DNA of 64,000 nt from Megaustenia siamemsis (GCA_032433765.1 JAVIAB010000092.1:103770564-103834563); one strand, 5' to 3'. Numbered from the stretch's first letter, positions 23,790-35,495 are shown. Made by a program: numbers and translations. Notes: generated from the sequence alone by a model not told the origin.

Positions 23790-25450
23790 TGTCTATATAT
23801 ACATTGAGTTATTAGCGGGTCATCATCATTGCACTCCGAACATGTCCATAGGTGCTCGGATCCCCTCCTCAGCAATTCTCGCAGTGTCCAGAGACTGATG
23901 ACTCCAGTTCTATTTTGGTTGATAAGTCTTCTTACACGGCCACTAAGTTTCTCATTTCTGGCTGTGCCCATCTTAACTCCCATTTCCATCATCCGAAGAA
24001 GTGACGTGGATCTGTGTTTGTCGAAGTCCTGTGCTCTTCCCCCATCTCGGAAGGCATTGATGATGTCCGCCCGATCCATTGGTTGCCCGTCTTCAACTAC
24101 AGCGCAGCTAGCCAACCTGTCCGCTCTTTCATTTCCCCGTACTCCCGCATGTCCAGGGACAAAGACAAAGGTGACCTTACGTATTTTGGATTTCTGCAAC
24201 GACTCTACCCATTGCATGCGTACAGAGCCCGCCTCCACTTTTTTATCATGTTCATCGAATCATTCAGTATACATGCGTGGGTGTAGTCTTGTGACTCTAA
24301 CCATTTGAATGCCTTGGTCACTGCCATCACCTCTATTGTGATACTACTCGTGGTCATGACGTATGTACCACTGTCTTCCTTGAATATTCTGCCTGCCGAG
24401 CGTGCTGTAAATGCACATGCACTTCTTTGGTGTCGTCTTACAGATCTGTCTGTATATATGACTGCATCTTTCTCATCGGTGTTATCGCAGATGAGACCGT
24501 TGACCTCATCATTAACCACGACCGGGTTCTGTTCCCTACTTTTCCTGTCGAGTGTGAAAATACACGAGAAAGTCCTCTTGAAAGACGTAGGCACCGGTAT
24601 CCACTCCTCACCAACGCTGATATTGGTAAGCCCACAGACCCGTTTGATGACATCTTCTGCTCGGCCCACCCATGATTTGCCTCTTTTTAGCCTGGCACCT
24701 TTCCCTGTGTTGAGCACGTGGTGCAATGGATGCTCTTTGTCTGTACTAATCTTCAGGTATGCTCGTGCTCTCCAGATCTTGATTCTGTCATCCATGGTTG
24801 GAAAGTCAAGAAGATACCTCATTGCTAAACAGGGAGTGTCCCTTGTACATCCCAAGATAATGCGCATGGCTTCATTTTGTATTTTCTCCAGCCTATCAAT
24901 TTGAGTCGTACTGACAGTAAGAAGTGTCAGGGCATACTCGATTGGTGAGCCGCAATAGCTCAGTGGTTAGTAAACTGGACTACAAAGGACAAGAGGTAGG
25001 GTTCGATCCCAACCGACGGCTTCCGGGTTCATCCAGCCTTTAATGGGTACCTGATTTTTTTTCAGGGAAAGTGAAGCGGCACGGGCGTAATACCGACCAC
25101 TTTACCCCAAAAATCATGTGCCGAAGGTCTGTAAAATATATGGTCACTAACACCATATTCCCTATACGCTACTTGGCGTGTCGGGGGTATTTTACTTTTT
25201 TTTTAATATTCGATTGATGCGACGACTAATCCCTGGAACAGAAGAGTAAGTAGCCTCTGCTCGATGTTGGCAGCTGCTATGACCTTCAAGGCGTCTGATC
25301 CTTATCGGGATTTTGTTATCACATGGTCGACCTGGTCCCGAAAACACAGGCTGCGATCAAACTTAACTCCGAGGTATGCCATCAACTTGTCCCTGGTCAC
25401 CTCATCAGCTCCCATTCGTACTACAAGTGTGGTCGTATTAACGATATGAT
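23790..25450 (-). pseudogene. I-like LINE family G: RT C-terminus and RNase H
   Basis: Minus-strand frames from right to left: LMAYLGVKFDRSLCFRDQVDHV (25370), VIAAANIEQRLLTLLFQGLV (25265), MRIILGCTRDTPCLAMRYLL (24850), AVIYTDRSVRRHQRS (24450; first RNase H Asp), TIEVMAVTKAFKWLE (24330; Glu), CILNDSMNMIKK (24270; Asp) and VFVPGHAGVRGNERADRLAS (24160; His and final Asp). All four RNase H catalytic positions can be read, with one frameshift near 24235. A SINE interrupts it at 24945-25205. It is a different family from F, better preserved in RNase H, and lacks its 5' part. Confidence 0.9.
24945..25205 (+). mobile_element. SINE type 1 nested in LINE family G
   Basis: Complete copy: tRNA-like head with agctcagtggttagt and gggttcgatccca, body, and a T/A-rich end. 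An 11-bp TSD with one mismatch flanks it: atactcgattg at 24934-24944 and atattcgattg at 25206-25216. Removing the SINE and one TSD rejoins the LINE reading. Confidence 0.94.
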
Positions 25451-25683
25451 TAAGTGTCTATATATATATATATATATATGATATGAAGATTCTGCAACAG
25501 TATTAACTCAATGTACTACATTTCTTATAAAGGAAACGACAGCAATAACGTTCAGAAATCTTGTGAAATATAAAAATAAATTATCCTAAGTATACAAACT
25601 CGGCTTTGGATATTCAACGCAAATGTACGAGTATTGTACACATTTGCACGTAGGAGCTGAACAACTAAGAAAGAAATATAATA

Positions 25684-25794
25684 AACATTCGATCGTTCAC
25701 AAATTCGTGTCCATATAGTTGATCAATTATCTCGGAAACGGATGAATTTCTGTAATTCTTGTTTATGAAATCTTATTTTTTCACCAACCTTCAG
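25684..25794 (+). repeat. Left terminal inverted repeat
   Basis: About 111 bp, begins AACATTCGATCGTTCACAAA. Pairs with 28138-28252. Confidence 0.88.
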
Positions 25795-26189
25795 ATTTTA
25801 TAACATTTAAGTACAACGATGGTTTGAATTTTGCACAAATCGTTTTTTGTTATATAATTTTAGGAAAATATCAAACCGCGTGCTCTAAACATTAGATTTT
25901 ACTGTAAATTATGTTAATTTTCTAACAATGCAAGCCAAAGGCGTATCCGTATCACATTGGAGAGGGCAACATTTTTCATTTGATTTTATATCTTCGTCAT
26001 AGAGATAGGTCAACTTTGACCAAAGTATCAAGCACACATATTCGTCAAATAGCAGGCGTGTCATCAACAAAATATATGGAACAACCAGAACATCAAACAC
26101 ACATAGTCAGCAAATAGTAAGAATGTCATCAACAAAATTGTGCACATGTCATACATATGTCATTCCGAATTAGAAGTCTCTAAGAGGCT

Positions 26190-27640
26190 AATAACTGTTA
26201 TCGGTTGGACAAACTGCAATCAATCTCGTTGCAGTATTGTTTCTCTTCTCTGAGCACATGGTCGTTACATTTTCTCCAGTATGCAATGTCTATCGTTGAG
26301 AGGGCATCACGCGTCAATTCTTTAACATCACACATTTTAAACGTCGTGTTCTGCGCAGCAATTTGCCCTTTGACTTTAGCCCACACAAATTCTATTGGGC
26401 TGAGGTGAAAATGATAAGGTGGGAGGCGAAGAGATCGTGTGGCCATACTTTGCAATTATTTTTATAAATTTGATATAACTTTGTCTTCTTAGTTTGTCTA
26501 ACAAGTTGCAACAACTCTGGTTTTAACTGGGTGTTTTGAAAGGAAACATCCGGCTTGTTGCAGGAGCTACTGAGTTAAGTGCTCTGTACACACTGTGAGC
26601 TGTGTGTCTCATCCGTTTTGATAATGTTTCGATAATCCAATTGTTTCCGATGAATGATGATATCGTATGACAGGGAACAGTTGGCTGTGTTCACTTTCTG
26701 CGCGGTTTCGCCTTATGTCTTTTGGTGTGTGATGAAACTGCTACGATGGGGACTACAGCTACCTTTCTTTGTTTGGGAGATGAGTTAGTAATTCTGATGA
26801 TTCCACTGGCACGGGCGGTTGAGCAATTATGGATTTTAATTCGTTTTCAGTGAAACCGAGGCCTTCCATAACCAATATCCAATAAAGGAAACATTTTCTT
26901 TTCTAAGCCATGTGATGATTTGATCTTTTGTGATTGACGAATTAGGAACGTTGTACTCCAGTGCTACCGCATAATGATAGGATGCATTGTCCATTACAAG
27001 GCATGAAGGTCTATCCAGATGGGGGAGTAGATTGTTCTCTATCCAGTATTAAAAGGCGTCCATTCATTTCAGTATAGTAGTCCTTTTGTATGTAGACTTT
27101 GCTTGAAAAATACGCTGTGTGTCATTAATAAGACCATTCTCTCTACTGCCAGCATGTACCAATATAATGCGTTGTCATTTGCTGCTGGGAATGCTTCTTT
27201 TAATCTCTCTGTCAACTCATTCTTTCTCACATGTATGATGAGCATTGACACTCGTTTCACCCAAATATACCATATCGTAGCCTTCTACTCATCGCTCACG
27301 GATCTGCCTCAGGCATTTACTTCGGGCAGCTATCAGGTGTGGTTTTTCACAAACAATATTTCTACCAACAATATCGGATTTTCGAAAAGTGAAACCAACG
27401 CCTCTTACGATCTTCCACAGAGTCGTCGTTGAGATTTCAATATCACATTCTAATTGCAGTCCAACTTTAAGTTTCGCAGTGTAACAAGTTAATTCGATTC
27501 AAACATTTTCAAAATTGCACGTCTAATAACATCTTTGTCAAAATCAACTTTAATTTTTCTTCTTTGCTTGACCGTCGCCTCTTCAGAGTCAAAGTTCTGT
27601 CCTATTCATCGATGGGAAGACTTTCTATCTACATTTAGAG
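26190..27640 (-). pseudogene. IS630-like DDE transposase relic
   Basis: Minus-strand frames, several shifts. KVDFDKDVIRRAILKMFES near 27540 and TTLWKIVRGVGFTFRKSD near 27400 are N-terminal, probably DNA binding. VYLGETSVNAHHT near 27265 is the first catalytic block; family members usually have Asp where Gly stands here. LVMDNASYHYAVALEYNVP near 26980 is the second Asp block. LPPYHFHLSPIEFVWAKVKG near 26400 is the third, with Glu. At least one catalytic residue is lost and stops are present. It is the internal gene of the inverted-repeat element 25684-28252. Confidence 0.82.
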
Positions 27641-28137
27641 CTGCCCGTGTTCTGTTTTCTGTTTTTTTTTAAAATATCGTAATACAATCCACCCCTTTTA
27701 GATTTCTTGCAAAAGTGCCTGTACAATAACAGTTACTTTTTGCATAGTGATGAATTTACATTTTAAACTCTTCATGGTTTTTAAAATCAAGTAGTCACTT
27801 CACAACAGCTTACAAACTATCACATATACAAGAATATACATTAATAGTAAATATTTTGTCAAACTACGCCTCTGGACCAATTTAGCAAGAAACCGGAAAT
27901 GAAATGACAAAAAACAAACCTTGGAGTAGCGAGCGTCTTACAAGTTACGAGTGCGATACAGCGCTAAGATTGTGTGGATAGCACGTGAAATTTGCCTTTT
28001 AAATTGTGAATTTATTACAACAAATGTGGGTATTGTAAAATCCTAAAATTTAGGACAAGCAAGAAAATCATATTTTTATATACCTCAAATAAGCAAAAAT
28101 CTTTCTTAAATGCATGACAGCAGGGCAAAATATCAGA

Positions 28138-28252
28138 CTGAAGGTCGGTGAAAAAAATAAGATTTCACGAAAAAGAATTACATAAATTCATTAAACAGTT
28201 TCCGAGATAATTAATAAACTATGTGGGCACGAATTTCTGAACGAAAGATGTT
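28138..28252 (-). repeat. Right terminal inverted repeat
   Basis: About 115 bp. Reverse complement matches 25684-25794, and the outer end reads ATGTT followed by TA. Confidence 0.88.
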
Positions 28253-28521
28253 TAAGGATACTCGGTGTACAATGCAATGGCTCCCAGGATAACGTAGAAA
28301 CAAGTGAAATACACACACACTCTCACACACACAAACACACAGCCAGAAAGATAGAGAGAGAGGGTGTATATAAAGTTGTTGTGCAGTGACTTGAACAATA
28401 TTTTTTTGAAAATATGTCACCGATGATGAAATTTACTTCACGATATTATGTGTCCACGATCTCGTCTGCTGTATAACAGAACAAGCCATTGTTATATTCA
28501 CGGTTTCATTGCTGAAAGGAA

Positions 28522-28845
28522 ATGGTATTAATCATTTAAAAAAGATATTTTTGGTTGACTTGTCTTATGTAATGGTGACAATTTTACCGAAGAAGTAATT
28601 TTACAACTAGTGCTGAAATTTCCAGACTCACAAGTCCTAATTCCGCCTGACTATTATCTGTGGTGTGCGCTGAAAGGAAAAGTTGATCTAAATAATCCGC
28701 AAACAGTTAATGACCTGAAGGCAGAAATCGTCACCCAGATCCAACAAATATCGCCGGTCATTTTCCAGAAGTTTTAAAAAATATGAAGAGGCGAGTCTAC
28801 ATGTGTCTAGAGGCCCGTGGTGAACATTTTGAACTCATGCTGTAG
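28522..28845 (+). pseudogene. Mariner-like transposase with internal deletion
   Basis: Starts MVLII and continues to FTEEVILQLVLKFPDSQV, the N-terminal helix-turn-helix part of the transposase at 42441-43496. At about 28637 it then jumps straight to PPDYYLWCALKGKV and the C-terminus, ending at TAG 28843-28845. Roughly 230 codons containing two catalytic Asp residues are missing. Also has in-frame stops. Opposite strand to the near-intact relative. Terminal repeats not identified. Confidence 0.82.
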
Positions 28846-29879
28846 ACACAATTTCATCGTGTGAACACCCACTTTACCCAATACAAGTCAGCCAAGAGCA
28901 GTAGTGTCTATAAGAATAAAAAAAATTACGTTGTAACTTCCCGTAATTTCACACATTTTTTAACAGCACGGCGACCTTATAGACAACTCGTAAATAAAGA
29001 ACACACTCACTTCACCATCCATCCCATATATGTGTGTGTGTGTGTGTGTCGGCCATTAATGAGAAGAAATAAGCAGAGTATTGTAAAGCAAACTAACAAA
29101 TGGGAAACCACAGGGTAAAAAATAGACCGGCCGCGACTGATAGTAAGAACTCTGATACGAGAGGCAGGAATAGCACACTTCTTTTACATTTACTTGCAAG
29201 AACAGCAGCAAATATTTTTTGTTTCAGTTTTGTAATATAAAGAGTTCCTTCATCTGAACAACTTTAATATGTCTAGTGCCTTTCGACCATTGCGGTAGCC
29301 ATGATGAACGAGCTTGTCTTCCATTATCTGGTTGCTATTTATTAATGTTTTACGTAGTTTTCTCTCAGACGTTCATGACTTTTTAAGGGTAGCCACATTT
29401 TTCTGATAAAAGAAAGCAACTAAAAATAGAATGTTCAAACTAAACAAATTCAAAAGGTCTTTAACCGAGAACTAACACAAACAAATCAAATTACAAATCC
29501 AAAAAGTCAATAAAAAATTAAAGAGTTAAAAAAAAATTGGTAACGATGAGGAATGTTGCGATATTTTTAACTATTGACTTTTTTTAGGATTATACATTTT
29601 CTTGTATCTGCATTAGCTTTCCAGCGAGATCCAATTATTGTTATTTTCTCTCTTCCAGTATTATTCAGCTCACAGTTGTTTGTTTTCATCTCAAAATGCA
29701 TCTTATCATTATAGTTATAACTTTGGACATTTTGCAGCATTTATGGATGTAGATGTTCTGAGCTCTGTATACTCCACTCATTCTTAACATTGATATTCTA
29801 CTGAAGTGGTTTAGATTTCTAACACCACAAACAACAAGTGCAATTTAGCTAAAGTCAACATTTATGTGTGAAGGATATT
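28846..29879. other. AT-rich, no gene recognised
   Basis: Includes a short (TG)n at 29030-29049. Open frames are short and match nothing I know. Confidence 0.5.
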
Positions 29880-29890
29880 TTAGTCATTAA

Positions 29891-29989
29891 CAAAAAGTAA
29901 AAAAAAAAAGTAAAAATCCCCGTCACGTCAAGCGGCGTATAGGGAATATGGTGTTAGTGACCATAATTTTGATAGATCTTCGACATATG
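29891..29989 (-). mobile_element. SINE type 1, 99-bp 3' fragment
   Basis: Only the A-rich end and the gtcaagcggcgtatagggaatatggtgttag part of the body remain. An 11-bp TSD with one mismatch (ttagtcattaa at 29880-29890, ttaatcattaa at 29990-30000) shows it inserted in truncated form. Confidence 0.82.
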
Positions 29990-30000
29990 TTAATCATTAA

Positions 30001-30724
30001 TGCTAGTAATAAAAAGAAGGAAATATTTGTAAATAAAGAATTTTGGGGGTGCGATGTTCAAATTTTAACAACAAAAAGTTTTAAGTGGTATGATACAGTT
30101 TCTTCTAATCACACTGAATGTATAATAGAAGAAGAATGTGTGTTTTATGTTCCAGGAATGACACAAATGATCAAGTAAACTAAAGTAGCAGTCACAAGCA
30201 GGTGTGAGCTGTCATTAACATGTTTTACGATTTTCCGTTCAAATGTTGGTTTGTGCATAACTAAATACTTCGTTGATTCACCTCTCGCTTACCGTCGCCG
30301 TTAACAATTTGTTAACATAGGCTGGTTTCAAACAGTTTAGTTTCAAGAAAATAGATTGCTCATTTTCGAATAAGTTGATTTTCAGGCGCTGATAAATCAT
30401 TCTTTGATACAGCAGTCCAACTGCTAAGTTGCACACTTAACTGTAGACCCAGGCCTCAGGTTGAACATGCATATCAAAATCAGTAATTCTTTGTTCTTTC
30501 ATAAAGATGGTGCTAGTTTATTCAATCGTCAAAATGGGTAGTTTCAATCAATAATTCAAAGAGTTTCCCCATTTAATTGAGAAAATCCAGCAGTGGAACA
30601 GTTTTATTCAACAATGTTTTTCTTTACATGTTTTGGAAAGTACTAATGAGCACTTTCAATCTCATCACACATACACAAATGACTCATGGAACTGTAACAT
30701 CATGAGACTAAAACAAATATTGGT
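30001..30724. other. No recognised gene; one short frame
   Basis: A plus frame that opens in the SINE and runs to 30178 encodes NKEFWGCDVQILTTKSFKWY and then a Cys-containing end. It has ordinary-looking composition but no family match that I can name. The rest is AT-rich. Confidence 0.3.
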
Positions 30725-30995
30725 GTTTTGAAACAGCTGGCAAAGAAGAAAGAACTCAATTAGAAACAAGACAAATGACATTTTCTGGACACATGAAGAG
30801 ACACAATAACACTACGTTTTATCATGTAAAGGAAATACAAGGTAAAAGAGGTAAAGGCTGACAAAAGCTAAGGTGGACAGACAATATCAAGAGATTGACA
30901 TGACACCATGCGGCAGAGTATAATAGTTTACACACGAAACATATGTGAAATGGAGGTCCATGGTAGACAGGCTTCAACGAGGAGACGGCACAGGA
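30725..30995 (+). mobile_element. LINE family H, 3' terminal fragment
   Basis: Encodes QLETRQMTFSGHMKRHNNTT, then IQGKRGKG and a WTDNIKRLT block, ending before gatgatgacc. Parallel to 20072-20300 but more diverged. Stops present. Confidence 0.72.
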
Positions 30996-31660
30996 TGATG
31001 ACCATACTGTCCTTAAACATCACCTTTTATTGTAAATAATTATAAAAAAAAAACAAATGTAAATTAACAGGCTGAAAACATTTTTTTGAATCAAATGGTG
31101 TTCTTGTCCTCTGTTTTTGCTGATGGTTGGGGTTGGGGTTGGGGGGAAAGCAGCGGAAAAGAGAGGTGGACGGGGGGGAATGGGTAACCGATTGTCTAGC
31201 AAGCTGACGATAACAAAAAATAATGGAGACCGCAAAAATGAAAATAGATTATTACACATATACAGTATCAAGGCGACAGAATATGATGTATCCGATATTT
31301 TAGCCAAAGGTCTTTTAGAAGAAAGATACAAAGATGACCGCGAAAAAATAGTTGCAAGTAACAAAGGTAAAATAATAGCCAGCTCGACACAGCTTCTTCT
31401 CATTGACTGAAGCGAGATGAGTGAGGAGGGATCAAGGAAATTCGTTTTCGTTCATCATTTCGTTTTTCAAACGCCTTTCTTCCAAACACGTTTTTCCAAA
31501 TCAAACATGCAGTGTATGTTTAGTTTAAAACTAATAAATACATAAGCACTGTGTTTTAAAATAAAATTAAGAGCAAAGCGGAAACAATTGTTAAGTCGTG
31601 TAATCATCATTATTTTAAGATGAGAACTTCTTTTCATTTAATGTAAGCATGGTAAAATTA
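30996..31660. other. No recognised gene; contains a G-rich patch
   Basis: Frames of ~97 (plus, 31117-31410) and 127 codons (minus, 31020-31403) overlap each other across a G-rich tract. Low-complexity residues suggest chance. I name no product. Confidence 0.35.
31125..31146 (+). other. G-quadruplex candidate
   Basis: GG-TT-GGGG-TT-GGGG-TT-GGGGGG, followed 23 bp later by another run of seven G. Unusual in AT-rich surroundings. At least a two-tetrad quadruplex could form. Confidence 0.6.
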
Positions 31661-31664
31661 TGTG

Positions 31665-32545
31665 AACACACTATCGCCTAAATCCGCTGTTACTGTGTCA
31701 AATTTCGCTCTAACAACTCAACTCTGCCCATATAACTATGTTCCATTCTCCTCTAACAATTCCACCCTGCCCCATATTACTGTGTCAAATTTCGCTCTAG
31801 CAATTCAACTCTGCCCCGTAGAATTATATATTATTCTCCTTTAACCACCCCGCTCTGCCCCATAGAACTATATTCCTTTCTCCTCTAACCACTCCACTCT
31901 GCCCCACAGAACTGTGTTCTACTTCGCCTTAATCATTTAACTCAGCCCCATAGAACCGTATCTAATTCCGCTCTAACCACTCCACGTTTCCCTGTAGAAC
32001 TATATCTCATTCTGATCTAACCACTCTACTCTGCCCCATATAATTATATCTCATTTATTCCGCTCTAACCACTTCATTCTACCCCATAGAACTATATATA
32101 ATTTCTCTTTAACCCATCCACTTTGCCCCATAGAACTATATTCCATTTGCTCTCAACACTCTACTCTGATCTACCTAACTATATCTCAATCTGCTCTAAC
32201 GATTCCACTCTGTCCTATAGTACCATGTCCCATTTTGCTCTAACCACTCCACTCTGCACCATAGAACTATATTCCACTTTGCTCTAACCACTCTTCTATG
32301 TCCTACCTAAATATATCCCACTCGGCTCTAATCACTCCACTCTGCCCAGTAATATGTCCCATTCCGTTCTAACCACTCAACTTTTCACGGATAGAGCTAT
32401 TTTGAGCTCTAACCCGATCGCTGTCCACATTCCACTCTGCTTTAAACTGCACATACGACCCCTTACCACTCTGTCCATTACCACCCTGAGCTTATAATTA
32501 TGTTCTCTTCTATTCTGCCCATTTCCGCTCTGCCTATTTTCCCGA
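31665..32545 (+). repeat. ~45-bp degenerate minisatellite
   Basis: About 19 imperfect units. The phrases ctctaaccactccactctgc, cccatagaactata and ccattctg recur every 40-50 bp, with substitutions and indels. The right end fades into shorter variants (ctctgcccatttcc). Confidence 0.92.
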
Positions 32546-33721
32546 CATTAGCAGCTCGCATCACATAAACACAGTTTTTCCCCATAATTTTATCAGGGCC
32601 TGCAGCTCTCGATGTCGATACCAGAACGGTTCTGAGGAGTCAGAATAAGGTAGTCAGACCAAGACCGATTTATTAATATTGTTATCAGTCAACGAAATGC
32701 ACGAAATTATTGGAAAATCTATTGAGAACATTTTATTGTAAGTTAATATGATAGCCTGGAGCGCTCTCAAAAGACTGTATGTGTCAGGAAAATCACAGCA
32801 ATCACGATTTATTTGTGTTAATGCTTTACTGAATTGTTCTTCCAAGTCTCGGTATTGGATTCCAATATATGAGCCTTATATTTACCCCCCGAAGACAAAA
32901 TCAGTACCATAACCATCGATGAAATATTTTCGAGCAGTCTTCATAAATAGGCCTATAATTGTATGTGTTAAATTGTCTAATAAGTATCTCACTATAATAT
33001 TTATTACGATTTTGTAATGCTTGCTTGCAAATAAATAATATACAATTTTTCAAATTAAATGTAAGCAATATATATATATAAAGCAACACCTACATTATGT
33101 GTTTTATTTTTGTAATATAAATTGATGTTGTCTAACAGCACACAATTTCAAAGTGGTTCGATTATGCTTTTTGATAAGAGCATCAAATCACGAAGTCACG
33201 CACTAAATAAATGTAATCCATTATCTTGGGTATATTGTTTATGTTTCCTCAAATCTATACTTTTTTTTTTTAAAGAAAAGCTGCTCCAATCAAATATCAT
33301 ACTAGATCCATGTGTTCTATTGCTGATAGATAAACAAAAATAAATATATGCACAAACTTGTTATGCGTATAATACGTTTATTAGAACAATTAACAATTGC
33401 GGATAAATTTGAAACAAAGAAGATAACTTGTTGTACGCAGATTCCTGTCGCAGTATAATGATGTCATTTTAGACATAATTCTTACAATTTGAAATACGGC
33501 TGCTTTCTTTCATCTTAAAGTGGTATTCTAATTATAATCATAAAAATGTTGCTAATTGTATAAATAAATCATGATTTTCTAAGGAAACTACATTCTACGT
33601 GTAAAGTGCAGGACTTAGCTACAGAGCAATTATGAATTTTAATTTGTTCGCAGCGCGGCCCGGGGCCTTCCATAACCATATTGGAGTGGTTCAAATTTTT
33701 GAAACTACAACAAAAATGATG
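32546..33721. other. AT-rich, no gene recognised
   Basis: Short TA run near 33070-33080; no coding signal. A tail piece at 33640-33680 resembles sequence near 26830-26870 (tgaattttaatttgttcg...ggccttccataacca), so a small fragment of the inverted-repeat transposon region may be present. Confidence 0.4.
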
Positions 33722-33732
33722 ATTCTAGAATA

Positions 33733-34106
33733 ATCTGACGGTTAGAGGCCACAGAGATGGGATTTTTCAGAAGAATGTTGAAAGTTTCCTGGACAGCTAA
33801 AAAGACCAATGAGGAAATTCTCAAAGAGGTCAACACAAAAAAGGGAGCTCCTTAAAGAAGCATCAGAAAGAAGCAATCAACATTTTTTCGGGCACATCAT
33901 GAGAAGAGGAAAGTTGGAATACTTGGTTACAACAGGCAAAATACAAGGAAAGAGAGATCGCGGACGACAAAGAGAGAAACTACTAGATAGTTTGGTGTCA
34001 TGGCATGAAAAACAGTCAACAACAGAACTGATACGATCACTGTAGATAGAAGATTGTGGAAGGACATCATCGCCTACGTCAACCTTTGTGGCACATGATG
34101 ATGATT
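33733..34106 (+). mobile_element. LINE family A, 3' terminal fragment
   Basis: Plus-strand copy of the family A end: GFFRRMLKVSWTAKKTNEE, FFGHIMRRGKLEYLVTTGK and STVDRRLWKDIIAYVNLCGT, with a (GAT)n tail. Perfect 11-bp TSD attctagaata at 33722-33732 and 34107-34117. 374 bp. Confidence 0.92.
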
Positions 34107-34495
34107 ATTCTAGAATAGTTAATTTTGATGTTATTGATAATTTAGTCCAATAATGTTTATGAGAATAAATATTTCAACATTTTACTTATGTACACTTTCT
34201 TGGTGAAAAAATAAACATAATTTAACCACAAAATTGCTCATTTAAGTTATAGTGTCTCTTATGATCATTTGTAGTGTACTCTAGCAGAATTATACTCAAG
34301 TCATGATTCAGAACTGAGCAAATTTACCAAGACCACTAAAATATCATCAACTAACAGCTGTGGAAAGCCTTTGAACCCAACGAAGTTTAGAGTGTCATAT
34401 GTTCAACCAGGCCTACACCTAGTCATTTCTATAATTTTTTTAAAAATTTGTAATACCGAAAGGAATGTGAATCTTCTAGTTCAGGCTAGTTATTT

Positions 34496-34620
34496 AGAGA
34501 GGGCCGTAGCACAGTGGTTAGGGCGCTGGCAATTAAATGTGGGTTCAAACTCAACCTAACTTTCTTCATTCGAACTTCCCGATACAGTAGTAGCTTGCAA
34601 AATTGTGGGGTGGGGTGGGG
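34496..34620 (+). mobile_element. tRNA-derived SINE, type 3 (head)
   Basis: A-box-like ccgtagcacagtggttaggg and B-box gggttcaaactc lie about 40 bp apart, followed by non-tRNA sequence and a G-rich run (ggggtggggtggggtgcagg). The A-box resembles type 1 but the body does not. Confidence 0.6.
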
Positions 34621-34875
34621 TGCAGGGGAATAATAGCAGCGGGAGCATTGGAACATCCCATCTTCTAATACTATGGTCTAGTGGGTGTGAAGATTAATAC
34701 CTCTACATCATTATATTGTATGTGCTACAGGGCATCGCTTCAAATGACTATTTTAGTTTTTGTGATAATGTCTTTTAGACGTTTAGTGTTTTGAGAAAGA
34801 AATAGTCTATATATTTATATTTTTGGTAGAGGCTGCACATTTATTCTTTCTCTCTCTCTTTCTTTCTCTCTCTCT

Positions 34876-34906
<31 letters not shown>

Positions 34907-35440
34907 TTCTTTCTCTCTCTCTTTCTCTCGCCGTCACAGGTCTGTGAAATGTCAGCACTAATAGTTTTAAACTAGATGTATAATAAATAAACATATTCAT
35001 TTGTGAAATGAGTATTATAGCAAAACAACAAAAATATCAATGGCAAAAAAAAAGACGTAATGTAAAGATAATGGTTTCAATCTCCAGACCAGATGGTGAC
35101 AGACAATTTCAAATTATGTGTCGCATGTGATGGTGATACAACATTTTCTCCGGTCTCACGTCCAACCTTAAACATCTCTAACATTGAACATGATGCAAGA
35201 GAAAATACACAATGTCTTCGCTTACCAGTTCTTTCTTGGTTTCTGTTGTATTTTATTTGTAGGCTCTACAATGTACTGCCCTGGTTGTGTTTAGCTTTCA
35301 GTGTACTTTTAGTATATTTTGCTTTCTAGGTACCTTTCTTTAACTATTATTTCCCTAATTATAATTTTCCATCTTTCATTAAAATGATTGAAACTATTAA
35401 TGTTTTAGCTAATGTTTGAATTTTCACTTACTAATATATA
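34621..35440. other. No recognised gene; polypyrimidine tract
   Basis: 34845-34930 is a nearly pure C/T run (ctttctctctct variants). Remaining DNA is AT-rich without recognisable features. Confidence 0.55.

Positions 35441-35492
<52 letters not shown>
35441..35492 (+). repeat. (TG)n-(TA)n microsatellite at a LINE 3' end
   Basis: Short TG run then ~40 bp of TA, directly continuous with the CATCATCAT tail of the LINE that follows. Confidence 0.95.

Positions 35493-35495
<3 letters not shown>

Larger units (their letters stand above)
25684..28252 (-). mobile_element. 2.57-kb DNA transposon with long inverted ends
   Basis: The ends are inverted copies: 25684-25794 matches the reverse complement of 28138-28252 with scattered mismatches, sharing AATTATCTCGGAAAC, TGTAATTCTT, GAAATCTTATTTTT and CACC-ACCTTCAG. 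A TA lies just outside each end (25682-25683 and 28253-28254), the usual Tc1/mariner target duplication. Inside, on the minus strand, lies a decayed IS630-type DDE transposase. Structure and content agree, so this is a full-length but dead element. Confidence 0.88.

Noticed and set aside
31020..31403. 127-codon hydrophobic minus-strand frame
   Set aside because: Overlaps an opposite-strand frame across a G-rich tract, is low complexity, and has no motif.
34815..35000. Arg/Glu-rich frame
   Set aside because: Product of the CT-rich tract at 34845-34930.
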